Below are positions 1 to 9,940 of a DNA stretch of 64,000 nt, in pieces. This DNA is from Qipengyuania atrilutea. GTDB taxonomy: Bacteria; Pseudomonadota; Alphaproteobacteria; Sphingomonadales; Sphingomonadaceae. Under the pieces are notes generated by a model. The model did no database searches. It was not told where the DNA came from and was given only the letters and a program-made list of their open reading frames with translations. The DNA lies in assembly GCF_013370205.1 (NCBI RefSeq), contig NZ_JABWGV010000001.1:930001-994000 (forward strand). Direction: 5' to 3'. How positions within the stretch are numbered: position 1 is the stretch's first letter; every line of letters begins with the position of its first letter. The position numbers and the translations under genes are program-made.

Positions 1-576
1 GCGGAAGTCCCGATGATCGTGTCCTCGGTGCTCGACGAACGTTCCTACCGGATGGGTGATTTTGCCATGGACGAGAGCGGGCTGATCGAGTTCGCTCGAG
101 AAAGGCTCGGAGACCGGGCGGAAGAGGCGGTAGCAGCCTACCGGGCAGAGGATGCGAAAGCCAAGCCTTTCATCCTCGCCGCACGCCTGGATTCGGACCT
201 TACCTTTCGCAAAGGCGCTTTCGCGCAGGCAGAACTCAAGGCGAAGCAGGGCGGCGCGCCGGTATGGACGTATCTGTGGACACAGCCCAGCCCGGCAGCG
301 GACGGGCGCTTCGGCGCAGTGCACGGCATCGACGTTGCTCCAAGTCTCTACAACACGCGCGGCGCGCTTAACGGCTCGAGCGCGGAGGCGAACACGCTCG
401 CCGCCGCTATCGCTTCGATGTGGGCTTCGTTCGCGGCAAACGGCGACCCCAACAACGAGCGGTTGCCCGAATGGAAACCCTATTCCGCGCCCGAGAGAGC
501 GACGCTGATCTTCAACGACGACCTGCGCGTCGAGAACGATCCGCGCGCACAGTTCCGGCAGTACTGGTCGAAATGA
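1..576 (+). CDS. Type B carboxylesterase, C-terminal part
   Basis: Only the C-terminal ~191 residues are inside the window; the frame is open to base 1. Family: alpha/beta-hydrolase esterases that cleave carboxylic esters through a Ser-Glu/Asp-His triad. Seen: a GAVHGID segment around base 318, which fits the catalytic His region of the family, and the typical end pattern (MWASFAANGDPN, then EWKPY, then a final FRQYW). The nucleophilic Ser (GESAG) must lie upstream, outside the window. The substrate cannot be inferred. Confidence 0.85.
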   Translation, partial: AEVPMIVSSVLDERSYRMGDFAMDESGLIEFARERLGDRAEEAVAAYRAEDAKAKPFILAARLDSDLTFRKGAFAQAELKAKQGGAPVWTYLWTQPSPAADGRFGAVHGIDVAPSLYNTRGALNGSSAEANTLAAAIASMWASFAANGDPNNERLPEWKPYSAPERATLIFNDDLRVENDPRAQFRQYWSK

Positions 577-596
577 GGCCTCGGCTAGGCGCGGGT

Positions 597-673
597 TGGT
601 AGCGGAGGAGGGACTCGAACCCCCGACACGTGGATTATGATTCCACTGCTCTAACCACCTGAGCTACTCCGCC
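597..673 (-). tRNA. tRNA-Met (CAU), elongator
   Basis: A complete cloverleaf on the minus strand: 7-bp acceptor GGCGGAG/CTCCGCT with one G-U pair, D-arm with GGTTA, anticodon stem GTGGA/TCCAC around loop ATCATAA (anticodon CAT), and T-loop TTCGAGT. The 3' CCA is encoded at 597-599. The paired first base and overall sequence fit elongator tRNA-Met rather than initiator. Confidence 0.95.
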
Positions 674-800
674 CCGATCGCGTGCTGCGCAGTCTGCGCC
701 GCCGACAGAAGCGCCGGGCTACGCGGTCAATTCGCGCCCGGCAAGGCCGCGCATCTAGGGCGGCACCGGCGCATGGTCAACTAGGCATTTTACGGATATT

Positions 801-1367
801 TCATCCGCGAAAGGACCAGTCGCGTATGAAGCCCCAAGGCCCGCCGAGGTATCGGTAAAGGGCGAAACCGGCGAATGAGAATGCGCGCGGCTCGACCTGC
901 GGCGCGAGCTCCGCCTGAAGCGCCTTGGCCTCTTGCGGTGCGACCTTGTTCTGCACCGTCACGTGGAGGCGCGGAGTGTGCTCGTCCTGCGGCATCAGCA
1001 TCCCGTGAAAGCGGTCTGCGATGCGGCCGCGCAAATCGAGCATTCCGGGACTGGACAGCTTGATCGCGGTTCCGCGGCCCAAACTCATGATGCCCTCGAT
1101 TTGACCCTGCACTGGGGCGTTCTCGCGCACGATCGCGGCAAGCAGATCGCATAGTTCAGAGCGACACGACGGCGGCAGGGCATGAAAAAGCGTCACATGC
1201 GCTTCTAGGTGATTGCGTTCGGGCGGAAAGTGCGCATCGCGCAGCCGGGTCGCCCATGCATGCAGGTCGCGCGGCAGGCGCGCCGTCAGGATCAACGGCG
1301 CGTCCGATGCCGCGTCGCTATCCTGCGCAAGGTTCAGATGCCCTTCTCCCGGCGGTACGCGCGCCAC
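801..1367 (-). CDS. 2'-5' RNA ligase / cyclic phosphodiesterase superfamily protein
   Basis: Family: 2H phosphoesterases, which act on 2'-5' linkages or 2',3'-cyclic phosphates in RNA. Seen: both HxTx motifs, HVTL at ~57 and HVTV at ~135 of 188 residues, with the right spacing. The start is uncertain: GTG at 1367 lies inside the end of mltG and has no clear ribosome-binding site. An in-frame TTG about 24 codons later is an alternative. The overlap with mltG suggests cotranscription after acpP-fabF-mltG. Confidence 0.8.
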   Translation of the reverse strand: MARVPPGEGHLNLAQDSDAASDAPLILTARLPRDLHAWATRLRDAHFPPERNHLEAHVTLFHALPPSCRSELCDLLAAIVRENAPVQGQIEGIMSLGRGTAIKLSSPGMLDLRGRIADRFHGMLMPQDEHTPRLHVTVQNKVAPQEAKALQAELAPQVEPRAFSFAGFALYRYLGGPWGFIRDWSFRG

Positions 1368-2302
1368 TTGGCGACATTCTCGTTATGCTCCTGCAGTGTA
1401 CGCGAAAATACGTGTCCCCCGCTCCCGTCGGCAACGTAATAGAGCGCTTCGGTTTCGGCCGGAGAGAGCACCGCCGCAATACTTTCGCGGCCCGGATTGG
1501 TGATTGGGCCTACCGGCAAGCCAGCGATGGCGCGGGTGTTGTACGGGTTGGGATCACGCAGTTCCGAGCGGCGGATCATCCGACCCAACGGACGGCCCCT
1601 GGTGATCGGATAGATCGTCGTCGCGTCGGCACCAAGCATCATTCCGGTCCGGACGCGGTTCGACAGCACCCCGGCAATCATCGGCCGCTCGTCTGCCTGC
1701 GCCGTTTCCTTCTCCACGATCGAAGCGAGGATGATCGCTTCTTCAGGTGAATTCACGACCGTGTTGGGCGAACGTTGTTCCCACAGTTCGGCAAGCGCTT
1801 CGTCCATGGCAGCTTGCATCCGGGCCAGCACCGCGGCCCGGCTCTCCCCGCGCTCGAAATCGTAGGTTTCGGGCAGGACGGACCCTTCTTCCGGAACCGC
1901 GACTTCGCCCGTCAGCAGCGGTTCTGCCATGAGGGCTTCCTGCACGAGCACCGATGGCATGCCCTCGGGAATGGTCACGGCACGGCGAATGACGTCGCCC
2001 GTCTGAAAGGTTTCGAGAATGTTCGCCGGGCTCGCACCGGCCGGGATCATGAATTCGCCCGCCTTGATCGGCTCCGCGCCGCCTAGCAGCTTGGCACGGA
2101 ACAGGAAGCCGCTGGCCGAGGAAATCAGACCTTCCTCTTCAAGCTTGCCGGCGACCGAGGTCAGGCTGGAGCCCGATGGGACGACAAACGCTTGGTCCTC
2201 GACCACGCTGCCCCCGCCATACCACGGGAACAGTATCGCGCCCCCGCCGATCGCAAGAGCGAGGCCGATCAGGGCTACGACGAAACAGCCGAGTTTCTTC
2301 AC
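1334..2302 (-). CDS. mltG: Endolytic murein transglycosylase MltG
   Basis: Cleaves nascent glycan strands in the periplasm and so sets peptidoglycan chain length. Seen: one N-terminal membrane segment (~5-27), a LysM-like region, and the YceG-family catalytic signature ASIVEKET at ~193-200 followed by a GMMLGADATTIY segment. Length of 322 residues is normal. Starts at GTG without a strong ribosome-binding site. It follows fabF by 22 bases; the acpP-fabF-mltG order is common in proteobacteria. Confidence 0.93.
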   Translation of the reverse strand: MKKLGCFVVALIGLALAIGGGAILFPWYGGGSVVEDQAFVVPSGSSLTSVAGKLEEEGLISSASGFLFRAKLLGGAEPIKAGEFMIPAGASPANILETFQTGDVIRRAVTIPEGMPSVLVQEALMAEPLLTGEVAVPEEGSVLPETYDFERGESRAAVLARMQAAMDEALAELWEQRSPNTVVNSPEEAIILASIVEKETAQADERPMIAGVLSNRVRTGMMLGADATTIYPITRGRPLGRMIRRSELRDPNPYNTRAIAGLPVGPITNPGRESIAAVLSPAETEALYYVADGSGGHVFSRTLQEHNENVAKWRAYRREKGI

Positions 2303-2324
2303 GCGCGCGAACCCGGAATGTTAG

Positions 2325-3584
2325 TCAATCGACTTTGGCCAAGATCAGGCTGGCGTTGGTCCCGCCGAAACCGAAGGAGTTGTTGAGAACAGCCTCCACG
2401 TTGCGCTTCTTCGCCTCGTGCGGGACAAGATCGACGCCTTCCGTGCCCTCGTCGGGATCGTCGAGGTTGAGCGTAGGCGGCACGATCTGGTCGCGCAGCG
2501 CGAGAATGCAGAAGATGCTCTCGACTGCGCCCGCTCCGCCGAGCAGATGGCCGATCGCGGACTTCGTGCTGCTCATCGATGCGCCGCCGAGGTCGTCGCC
2601 GAAAACGCGCTTCGCCGCAGCAAGCTCGATCGTGTCGGCCATGGTCGAGGTGCCGTGAGCATTGATGTAGTCGATATCGCCCGGCTCCATCCCCGCTTTT
2701 TTGAGCGCCATGCGCATGGCAAGCTCTGCGCCGCGCCCTTCCGGATGCGGAGCTGTGACGTGATAAGCATCGCCCGACAAGCCGTAGCCCACCACTTCGG
2801 CGTAGATCTTCGCCCCGCGTGCTTTCGCGTGTTCGTACTCCTCAAGCACCATCACCCCTGCGCCCTCGCCCATGACGAAGCCGTCGCGGCCCTTGTCGTA
2901 AGGACGGCTGGCTTCTTCCGGCCGGTCGTTCATGCTCGTGTTGAGCGCTCTCGCCTGCGCGAAACCCGCAATGCCGAGCGGGTTGACGGTCGATTCCGCG
3001 CCCCCTGCCAGCATGATGTCGGCATCGTCGTCGCGGATCATGCGGGCGGCATCGCCGATCGAATGCGCACCCGTCGAGCAGGCCGTGACGACCGCGTGGT
3101 TCGGACCCATCAGGCCATATCGGATCGAAACCTGTCCGCTGATCAAATTGATGATGCGGCCATGGACGAAATGCGGGCTGACGCGGCCGGGACCGCGTTC
3201 GTGCAGATTGACCGATTCCTGTTCTATCCCGGGAAGCCCGCCAATGCCTGCGCCGATGGAGACGCCCGCGCGTTCCTTCATGGCCTGATCCATTTCGGTA
3301 AGGCCAGCATCTTCCAGCGCCTGACCGGCCGCATCGAGCCCGTAGACGATGAAGGGATCCACCTGCCGCTGAATCTTGGAATCGACGCGCTGGTCCGCAT
3401 CGAAACCCCATTCATGATCCTTGGGCTTCACTTCGCAGGCAATCTGCGCCTTCTGGTTGCTCGCATCGAACCGAGTGATCGGTCCGGCCCCGCTCTTCCC
3501 GGCAATCAGATTAGACCAGCTCGTCTCGACGTCACCGCCCAGGGGGGTGACGAGGCCAAGACCAGTTACGACCACACGACGCAT
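2325..3584 (-). CDS. fabF: Beta-ketoacyl-ACP synthase II (FabF)
   Basis: Elongating condensing enzyme of type II fatty-acid synthesis; joins malonyl-ACP to acyl-ACP. Seen: catalytic Cys at ~169 in VTACSTGA, His ~310 in NAHGTST and His ~346 in IGHLLGG, forming the C-H-H triad. The ATG at 3584 (MRRVVVTGLG) is chosen over an upstream TTG because GGAGA sits 7 bases ahead of it and homologues begin here. 419 residues. Lies directly downstream of acpP, its carrier protein. Confidence 0.97.
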   Translation of the reverse strand: MRRVVVTGLGLVTPLGGDVETSWSNLIAGKSGAGPITRFDASNQKAQIACEVKPKDHEWGFDADQRVDSKIQRQVDPFIVYGLDAAGQALEDAGLTEMDQAMKERAGVSIGAGIGGLPGIEQESVNLHERGPGRVSPHFVHGRIINLISGQVSIRYGLMGPNHAVVTACSTGAHSIGDAARMIRDDDADIMLAGGAESTVNPLGIAGFAQARALNTSMNDRPEEASRPYDKGRDGFVMGEGAGVMVLEEYEHAKARGAKIYAEVVGYGLSGDAYHVTAPHPEGRGAELAMRMALKKAGMEPGDIDYINAHGTSTMADTIELAAAKRVFGDDLGGASMSSTKSAIGHLLGGAGAVESIFCILALRDQIVPPTLNLDDPDEGTEGVDLVPHEAKKRNVEAVLNNSFGFGGTNASLILAKVD

Positions 3585-3680
3585 TGATTTCTCCGCGTAA
3601 TAAGACAACAGGCCCGGCCCATTACCGGGGCGGGCCTGTCAGATCCCGCGATTAAACGCGGGGCAAGAGAGCGCGGGGCG

Positions 3681-3917
3681 TTAGCCCTTGTGCTCTTCGA
3701 TATATTTCGTGGCGTCGCCCACGGTGGTGATCTTCTCGGCAGCATCGTCCGGGATTTCCACACCGAATTCTTCTTCGAAAGCCATCACGAGTTCGACGAT
3801 GTCGAGGCTGTCAGCGCCGAGATCGTCGATGAAGCTGGCTTCCTGCGTGACCTTGTCACTTTCGACGCCGAGATGCTCGACAACAATTTTCTGCACGCGG
3901 TCAGCGGTATCGCTCAT
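3681..3917 (-). CDS. acpP: Acyl carrier protein
   Basis: Carries growing acyl chains on a 4'-phosphopantetheine arm. Seen: 78 acidic residues with the attachment Ser at ~37 in [10 protein letters not shown]. First gene of the acpP-fabF-mltG run. A weak promoter candidate lies upstream on the minus strand: TTGCAC (3980-3985) and TAGGGC (3957-3962) with a 17-base spacer. It is only partly consensus. Confidence 0.97.
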   Translation of the reverse strand: MSDTADRVQKIVVEHLGVESDKVTQEASFIDDLGADSLDIVELVMAFEEEFGVEIPDDAAEKITTVGDATKYIEEHKG

Positions 3918-4080
3918 TACTTTCCCTCTCGATTGGGAGTTACACTGTTGTCTTTCGCCCTAATGAACGCAGGCACGCAGTGCAAGCCCGTTGGGCGAAG
4001 GCATTCATACGCTTCATGCGGACCGAAGTTCTTCCTCGCTCGTTCACTTCATAATACCACGCAGGAAGAGGACCTCCTAT

Positions 4081-4512
4081 ATGAGCAGTACTGTTTTCAA
4101 GAGTTTGACCGATACCACTTTCGATTCAGTGGAAGGCTACCGTCAGGCGATCGACAAAGCCGACAGCCCCCAGCTTAAACAGGCGTTCGGCCAGCGGCTT
4201 CAGCAGCGCGAGCGGACCTTGGAACAGATGAACGCTGAGCTCGAACGCCAAGGCGATGAACTGGTGACGAAGGGCACAGTGACCGGCGAAGTGCACCAGA
4301 TGTGGGCCGGCATCACGAGCCTGTTCGAAGACGACGACGAATCCGCAGCCGAGCGTGTCGAAGAAGGTGAGGACTACATCAAGGGCAAGTTCGAAAGCGC
4401 GCTCGAAGGCGACGATCTTCACGCGGACGAGCGACAGGTCGTCCAGCGATGCTACGACGAAATCTGTCAGGGAGAGCGGTTCGGCGACATGATCGAACGC
4501 CAGATGGACTGA
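4081..4512 (+). CDS. PA2169-type four-helix-bundle protein (DUF2383)
   Basis: Function not known. Seen: 143 residues, strongly acidic and helical, with the alternating pattern of DUF2383, a ferritin-like bundle fold. Family members are often associated with stress conditions. ATG at 4081 is preferred over the upstream frame opening because GAGGA lies just ahead and homologues begin MSSTVF-like. Divergent from acpP; followed by a bidirectional terminator. Confidence 0.8.
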   Translation: MSSTVFKSLTDTTFDSVEGYRQAIDKADSPQLKQAFGQRLQQRERTLEQMNAELERQGDELVTKGTVTGEVHQMWAGITSLFEDDDESAAERVEEGEDYIKGKFESALEGDDLHADERQVVQRCYDEICQGERFGDMIERQMD

Positions 4513-4537
4513 CGCTCAGACAGTCTCAATTTAGAAG

Positions 4538-4567
4538 GGCGCGGACATCGATTCCGCGCCTTTCTTT
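4538..4567 (+). terminator. Rho-independent terminator between DUF2383 gene and aspS
   Basis: Perfect 8-bp stem GGCGCGGA/TCCGCGCC (4538-4545 and 4553-4560), 7-base loop, then TTTCTTT. It serves the rightward gene. It could also hinder transcription leaving aspS from the other side. Confidence 0.8.
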
Positions 4568-4572
4568 ATGTC

Positions 4573-6435
4573 TTACTCGCCGCTGTCCGGACTTTCGTCG
4601 CGGTCGGTTGCATTCGAGTTCATGTCAGTCCCCTCCCCGCTTCGCGCACTTTCGACCGCTTCGCGCGCAGCGGGCGAAAGCTGAATATCGAGTTCGCGTA
4701 GCTGCTTTGCCGAGACGATGCTGGGAGCGCCCATCATCAGATCCTGCGCTCGCTGGTTCATCGGGAATGCGATTACCTCGCGGATGTTCGGCTCGTCGGC
4801 CAGCAGCATGACGATCCGGTCGATACCGGGAGCGGAGCCGCCGTGCGGCGGCGCGCCCAGCTTGAAAGCCTCGATCATGCCCGAGAAGTTCGCGTCGACC
4901 TCCTCCTTGGAATAACCGGCAACGGCGAACGCCTTGTACATGATGTCCGGCCGGTGGTTACGGATTGCGCCCGAAGACAATTCATAGCCGTTGCAAACGA
5001 TGTCGTACTGCCATGCCTTGATGTCGAGCGGGTCCTGCGTTTCCAGCGCTTCCATCTCGCCCTGCGGCATAGAGAAGGGGTTGTGGCTGAAGTCGATCTT
5101 CTTGAGGTCTTCGTCGTACTCGAACATCGGAAAATCGACGATCCAGCAGAACTTGAAGCAATTCTCTTCGATCAGTCCCAGTTCTTCGGCAACGCGGGTA
5201 CGCGCCGCTCCTGCTAGCTTGACCGCTTCCTTTTCCTTGCCGGCAGCGAAGAACAGTCCGTCGTTCTCACCAAGGCCGAGCTCGCCGTAGAGCTTTTCCA
5301 TGCCCTCTGTGCCGTGGTTCTTCGCGATCGGACCGCCGAATTCTCCGCCCTTGCAGGTAACGTAGCCGAGACCAGCGAAGCCTTCGCGGCGCGCCCAGTC
5401 GTTCATGTCGTCGAAGAACTTGCGGCTCTTTTCATGCGTGTTCGGTGCCGGGATTACACGGACGCGCCCGCCCCCGCCCACGATCTTCTCGAACAGGCCG
5501 AAACCCGATTTCTCGAAATGCGAAGTGACGTCGCTGATTTCGAGTGGATTGCGCAGGTCGGGCTTGTCGCTGCCGTATTTCAGCATCGCTTCGGCATAGG
5601 GAATGCGCGGAAACTCGCCTGCGGGGGTCACGCTCTTGCCGTTCGAGAACTCCGCGAACACGCCGGCCAGCACCGGTTCGATCGCCTGGAACACGTCTTC
5701 CTGCGTGACGAAGCTCATCTCGAAATCGAGCTGGTAAAACTCCGGGCTGCGGTCGGCGCGCAGGTCCTCGTCACGGAAGCACGGGGCAATCTGGAAATAG
5801 CGATCGAACCCGGCCACCATCAGTAGCTGCTTGAACATCTGCGGTGCCTGCGGAAGCGCGTAGAACCGCCCTGCGTGCAGGCGGCTCGGAACGAGATAGT
5901 CGCGCGCACCTTCTGGGCTGGAAGCACCGAGGATCGGCGTCTGGAATTCCGAAAAGCCCTGATCGGTCATGCGGCGGCGCAGGCTCTGGATGACCTTGTT
6001 GCGCAGCATGATGTTAGCATGGACCCGCTCGCGCCGCAGGTCGACGAAGCGGTACTTGAGGCGGATGTCTTCGGGATAGTCTTCTGCCGAATTGACGATC
6101 AGCGGCAGGTCTTCCGCGCGGCTCTGCACGTCGACCTTCCGTGCGAAGACTTCGATCTCGCCGGTCGGCAGGTTGGGGTTCACCGCTTCGGAAGCGCGCG
6201 CCTTTACCGCGCCGTCGATGGTGACGACCGATTCCAGCCGGATTTTCTCCAGCATGGCCAGCGCCTCGCTGTCGCTATCGGCTACGATCTGCGTGATGCC
6301 GTAATGATCGCGCAGATCGACGAACAGAACGCCGCCGTGATCGCGCTTGTTGTGGACCCAGCCCGACAGGCGAACGGTTTCGCCGACATCGTCTTTCGAA
6401 AGGGCGGCGCAGGTGTGGGTACGATAAGCATGCAT
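4573..6435 (-). CDS. aspS: Aspartyl-tRNA synthetase
   Basis: Charges tRNA-Asp (possibly also tRNA-Asn). Seen: N-terminal OB-fold anticodon-binding domain (~15-110), class II motif 2 with [18 protein letters not shown] (~225-245), a GAD insertion domain, and motif 3 GIDRIVML near residue 540. At 620 residues it is slightly long because of a Ser/Asp/Glu-rich tail of about 25 residues. Nothing here decides whether it is discriminating. Confidence 0.97.
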   Translation of the reverse strand: MHAYRTHTCAALSKDDVGETVRLSGWVHNKRDHGGVLFVDLRDHYGITQIVADSDSEALAMLEKIRLESVVTIDGAVKARASEAVNPNLPTGEIEVFARKVDVQSRAEDLPLIVNSAEDYPEDIRLKYRFVDLRRERVHANIMLRNKVIQSLRRRMTDQGFSEFQTPILGASSPEGARDYLVPSRLHAGRFYALPQAPQMFKQLLMVAGFDRYFQIAPCFRDEDLRADRSPEFYQLDFEMSFVTQEDVFQAIEPVLAGVFAEFSNGKSVTPAGEFPRIPYAEAMLKYGSDKPDLRNPLEISDVTSHFEKSGFGLFEKIVGGGGRVRVIPAPNTHEKSRKFFDDMNDWARREGFAGLGYVTCKGGEFGGPIAKNHGTEGMEKLYGELGLGENDGLFFAAGKEKEAVKLAGAARTRVAEELGLIEENCFKFCWIVDFPMFEYDEDLKKIDFSHNPFSMPQGEMEALETQDPLDIKAWQYDIVCNGYELSSGAIRNHRPDIMYKAFAVAGYSKEEVDANFSGMIEAFKLGAPPHGGSAPGIDRIVMLLADEPNIREVIAFPMNQRAQDLMMGAPSIVSAKQLRELDIQLSPAAREAVESARSGEGTDMNSNATDRDESPDSGE

Positions 6436-6604
6436 GAGCGAAAATTTCCGTATTCCGGGGGCGGCGGGCCGAGCGTAGCTTGACGCGCCCGCGCACTTCT
6501 AGGATGGGCGGGCTAACAGGGGAAGCACGCATGTTTGTCAAGCCGGACGGACGTGCGCGAAGCTTCCGAGGGCGGCACTCCGCCCACATGAGAAAACGGC
6601 GGCT

Positions 6605-7822
6605 ATGAAAATTCACGATCTGATCACGACGACCAGCGCTCTCACCGAACTGTGCGATCGCCTTTCCGAAGCCGACTTCGTGTGCGTCGATACCGAATTC
6701 ATGCGGGAAAATACCTACTGGCCGCAGCTTTGCCTCGTGCAGATCGCCGATGCGAACGAAGCCGCCGCGATCGACCCGCTGGCGGACGGCATCGACCTTT
6801 CCCCGTTGCTGTCGCTGCTGACCGACAACCACAACGTCCTGAAGATCTTTCATGCAGGCGGCCAGGACGTCGAGATCGTCCACAATCTGACCGGCAAGAC
6901 CCCGCAGCCGATCTTCGATACGCAGATCGCCATGATGGCCATCAGCCAGTCGGAGCAGATCGGCTACGCCAACCTCGTCGAGAGCTGGCTCGGCATCACG
7001 GTCGACAAGGGTGCGCGCTTCACCGATTGGAGCCGCCGACCGCTGACCGACCGGCAGATCGAATACGCGATCGGCGACGTGACGCATCTTGCCAAGATAT
7101 TCCCAAAAATACTCACGCGCCTGATGAAGACTGATCGCGGCGTCTGGCTCGACGCGGAGATGGAAAAGCTCGCCGACCCTGCGAATTACGAGAACGATCC
7201 AGAGCTGGCGTGGCGGCGAATCAAGGCGCAAGGCCGCAACCCGGCGGTGCTCGGCCGGCTTAAAGCCCTTGCCGCCTGGCGGGAGGACGAGGCGAAGCAC
7301 AAGAACATCCCCCGCGGCCGGATCGTGCGTGACGAAACGCTCGCCGACATCGCCGCGCATCCGCCGAAGAAGCAGGCCGACCTGGCGAAGGTTCGCGGCC
7401 TCTCTGCAAGCTGGAAAAGCAACGACATCGGCAAACGGCTGATGAACGTCGTGGAAGAGGCGGAAGCGCTGCCGAAGTCCGAGATGCCGCCGAAGAACAA
7501 GCGCGGGGCGCCGCTCGGTAAGGAAGGCGCGCTGGTAGCGGACTTGCTCAAGCTTCTGCTCAAGATACGCAGCCGCGAGATCGACGTGGCCTCGCGGCTT
7601 CTGGCGCGTTCGGACGAGATGGAGGCACTGGCCGCCGGCATGCGCGATCTGCCACTGCTGAAAGGCTGGCGTTACGAGGTGTTCGGCAAGGACGCGCTTC
7701 AGATCGTCGAAGGCAAACTCGCATTCGGTGTGAAGGACGGCCGCCTCATCATGACGCATATCGACGATCTGCACGGGCAGCTCGGCGGGACTTTCGCGCA
7801 GGCCAGCAGCGAAGAAGAATAA
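6605..7822 (+). CDS. rnd: Ribonuclease D
   Basis: 3'-5' exoribonuclease that trims tRNA and other stable RNA ends. Seen: DEDDy nuclease domain with Asp29 and Glu31 (CVDTEF), Asp88 (HAGGQDVE), and Tyr154/Asp158 (YAIGDVTHL), followed by an HRDC domain near 215-290. Length of 405 residues is typical. Divergent from aspS. A long open frame on the opposite strand is a coding shadow. Confidence 0.95.
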   Translation: MKIHDLITTTSALTELCDRLSEADFVCVDTEFMRENTYWPQLCLVQIADANEAAAIDPLADGIDLSPLLSLLTDNHNVLKIFHAGGQDVEIVHNLTGKTPQPIFDTQIAMMAISQSEQIGYANLVESWLGITVDKGARFTDWSRRPLTDRQIEYAIGDVTHLAKIFPKILTRLMKTDRGVWLDAEMEKLADPANYENDPELAWRRIKAQGRNPAVLGRLKALAAWREDEAKHKNIPRGRIVRDETLADIAAHPPKKQADLAKVRGLSASWKSNDIGKRLMNVVEEAEALPKSEMPPKNKRGAPLGKEGALVADLLKLLLKIRSREIDVASRLLARSDEMEALAAGMRDLPLLKGWRYEVFGKDALQIVEGKLAFGVKDGRLIMTHIDDLHGQLGGTFAQASSEEE

Positions 7823-7828
7823 AGCCTC

Positions 7829-8725
7829 ATGTCCACCTACATGCCCACGATCAAGCAACTGCAATATCTTGTTGCGCTGCACGAACATGGCCATTTCGGT
7901 CGAGCGGCGACGGCGAGCTTCGTGTCGCAGTCCACCCTGTCGAGCGGCATTCGCGAGCTCGAATCGCTGCTTGGGGTGACACTTGTCGAACGCAGCCGGC
8001 GGGTCGTCCGGTTCACGGCACTCGGTAACCAGGTGGTGGAGAAGGCGCACCGCATCCTGCGCGAAACGGAAGAACTTTCCGAACTGGTGCAGGCTTCTGG
8101 CAAGCCGCTTGCCGGAAAGCTTCGTATGAGCGTGATCCCCACGATCGCGCCTTTCATGCTTCCCAAGATGCTTCCGAGGCTCCGGCGCGAGCGGAGCGAT
8201 CTCGAACTCTTCCTACTCGAGGAAACCAGCCAGGACGCGATCGAATCTCTGCATCACGGGCGCGTCGACTGCGTGCTGCTGGCATTACCGTACGACACCG
8301 GCGACGTTGCGAGTGCGCATATCTCCGACGACCGCCTGTTCGTCGCTTTCCCGAAAGACGATCCGCGCGATCCGCCCGAAGTGATGACGCCCGCGATGAT
8401 CGACGAGGGGCGCCTGCTTATGCTTGAGGACGGCCACTGCCTGAAGGAACACACGCTCGCCGCCTGCAACCGGCCCGAACTGCGCGATGCGGCCACGATG
8501 ATCGGAACCAGTCTCCACACGCTCGTGCAAATGGTCGATAATGATCTTGGACTGACGATCGTACCGGAAATGGCGATCGAGGCCGGCATTCTCGATGGTA
8601 CGACCGTCTCCGCCCGCCCCCTGAAAGCCGCGAACGCCAGCCGGGAAATCGCGCTCATATGGCGTAAGAACTCACCGCGCGAGGCAGATTTCGAGCTACT
8701 CGCCGAGGAACTGCGCGCCGGTTAA
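7829..8725 (+). CDS. oxyR: LysR-type peroxide sensor OxyR
   Basis: Activates antioxidant genes when peroxide oxidises a Cys pair. Seen: N-terminal winged helix-turn-helix (~7-66), effector-binding domain, and the diagnostic GHCLKEHTLAAC segment with Cys204 and Cys213, nine residues apart as in E. coli OxyR Cys199/Cys208. 298 residues. Starts six bases after rnd and may be cotranscribed with it. No catalase or peroxidase gene is adjacent, so its targets lie elsewhere. Confidence 0.9.
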   Translation: MSTYMPTIKQLQYLVALHEHGHFGRAATASFVSQSTLSSGIRELESLLGVTLVERSRRVVRFTALGNQVVEKAHRILRETEELSELVQASGKPLAGKLRMSVIPTIAPFMLPKMLPRLRRERSDLELFLLEETSQDAIESLHHGRVDCVLLALPYDTGDVASAHISDDRLFVAFPKDDPRDPPEVMTPAMIDEGRLLMLEDGHCLKEHTLAACNRPELRDAATMIGTSLHTLVQMVDNDLGLTIVPEMAIEAGILDGTTVSARPLKAANASREIALIWRKNSPREADFELLAEELRAG

Positions 8726-8858
8726 GGTTTCGTGAAAAACCGTCCCGGTCTGGAACGGGGTAAAATCTAAACATGACGTTAATATCTTTGTTCATGCGGC
8801 AAGCCTTCGTTACAACGCAGCAGTCAGCAACCGGGTCGTGCCGAGAAGGAGCTTCGTT

Positions 8859-9443
8859 ATGAAACTGAGCAATCTATCCAGACTAGCTATCGCCGCGGGC
8901 GCGTTGTCCCTCGCCGCACCGGCAGCCGCGATCGATTACATTATCGATCTTTCGGGCAACGGGCTCAGCGCCACGGGAAGTATCTCGACCGATGGTACGA
9001 TCGGCGTCCTCGATGCGGGCAATATCACCGCGTTCACGTTCAATCTGGACGACGGCTTCGATACGTTCACGATAACCGAAGACAACGCGGAAACCCTTTT
9101 TGGGGGTGCCGGGTTCATCGCAACGCTCGACAGCCTGCGTTTCAATTTCAGCAATCCGGATGCGTTCGCGCTGTTCCAGAACCCCATTCCAGCCAGCGGT
9201 CGCAACTTCATCTGTTTTGCCGGAGGCCTTTGCGGTGGCGGTTCGAACCGGGTTAGTATCACTGTCCGCACTTTTGGAGGCGGTATTCCGCAAACCGGTA
9301 ACCAGATCGTCGGATCGGTCGGGACGGTCAACGGCGCTGTGCCCGAACCTGCGACCTGGGCGATGATGCTGCTCGGTTTTGCGGCAACCGGCATGGCAAT
9401 GCGCCGCCGCAAGCAGGCGAACGTCACATTCAGCTACGCCTGA
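8859..9443 (+). CDS. PEPxxWA-CTERM sorting-domain protein
   Basis: Exported protein of unknown function. Seen: signal peptide (~1-23, ending PAAAI), a beta-rich middle with a Cys pair (FICFAGGLCGGG), and a C-terminal VPEPATWAMMLLGFAATGM segment followed by basic MRRRK. That is the alphaproteobacterial PEP-CTERM tripartite signal, processed by an exosortase-type system in the inner membrane. ATG at 8859 is chosen over an upstream GTG because AAGGAG lies 8 bases ahead. 194 residues. Followed by a strong terminator. Confidence 0.85.
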   Translation: MKLSNLSRLAIAAGALSLAAPAAAIDYIIDLSGNGLSATGSISTDGTIGVLDAGNITAFTFNLDDGFDTFTITEDNAETLFGGAGFIATLDSLRFNFSNPDAFALFQNPIPASGRNFICFAGGLCGGGSNRVSITVRTFGGGIPQTGNQIVGSVGTVNGAVPEPATWAMMLLGFAATGMAMRRRKQANVTFSYA

Positions 9444-9464
9444 CCCTTACTCGCGCGAAACGAT

Positions 9465-9498
9465 AGCCGCCGGTCCCTGCACGGGTCGGCGGCTTTTT
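9465..9498 (+). terminator. Rho-independent terminator after the PEP-CTERM gene
   Basis: Stem AGCCGCC (9465-9471) pairs with GGCGGCT (9488-9494), followed by a T-run. Confidence 0.85.
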
Positions 9499-9545
9499 CG
9501 TATCTGCTCCATCGCCGAGCGGACCCGCCAACGGAAGGCATCAAC

Positions 9546-9573
9546 GAAAAAGGCGGCCCCGTCGGACCGCCTT
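9546..9573 (-). terminator. Rho-independent terminator after rpmE
   Basis: On the minus strand, AAGGCGGTCC pairs with GGGCCGCCTT (one G-U pair) across a short loop and is followed by TTTTTCG. It lies about 35 bases past the rpmE stop. Confidence 0.8.
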
Positions 9574-9607
9574 CCTCCCGGCCATGCAGCCGAACTGGTA
9601 AACAGGC

Positions 9608-9832
9608 TTACTTCTTGAGGCTGAGCCCGCCGAAGCGCTTGTTGAAGGCTGCGACGCGGCCGCCTTCCTGAATCTGCTGCTTGCCGCCCGTCCATGCCGG
9701 GTGGCTCGTCGGATCGATTTCGAGCGACAGGGTGTCGCCTTCGCTGCCCCAGGTGGAGCGCGTCTGAAACTCGGTACCATCCGTCATCTTGACGGTGATG
9801 GTGTGGTAGTCGGGGTGCCCATCGGCCTTCAT
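9608..9832 (-). CDS. rpmE: 50S ribosomal protein L31
   Basis: Large-subunit ribosomal protein. Seen: 74 residues with the L31 pattern [14 protein letters not shown], then [10 protein letters not shown]-like sequence and a basic C-terminus. No zinc-binding Cys residues are present, so this is the Cys-free form. Single-gene unit with its own terminator. Confidence 0.95.
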   Translation of the reverse strand: MKADGHPDYHTITVKMTDGTEFQTRSTWGSEGDTLSLEIDPTSHPAWTGGKQQIQEGGRVAAFNKRFGGLSLKK

Positions 9833-9940
9833 GTCATATATCCTTTTAGCTTCGGACCGGTTCCGACCGGCCCTGCTGTCCGCGGAGAAAGCGGGCGCTT
9901 ACCCTGCCCCGCCCCTGTTGGCAACCTACCATCCACGGCT

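Noticed and set aside
2418-3587. 389-residue plus-strand frame opposite fabF
   Set aside because: Antisense shadow of FabF, whose triad residues are all present on the minus strand.
6275-8050. 591-residue open frame on the minus strand across rnd and the start of oxyR
   Set aside because: Antisense to a clear RNase D with all catalytic residues; the translation has no recognisable domain. Long shadow frames are common at this GC content.
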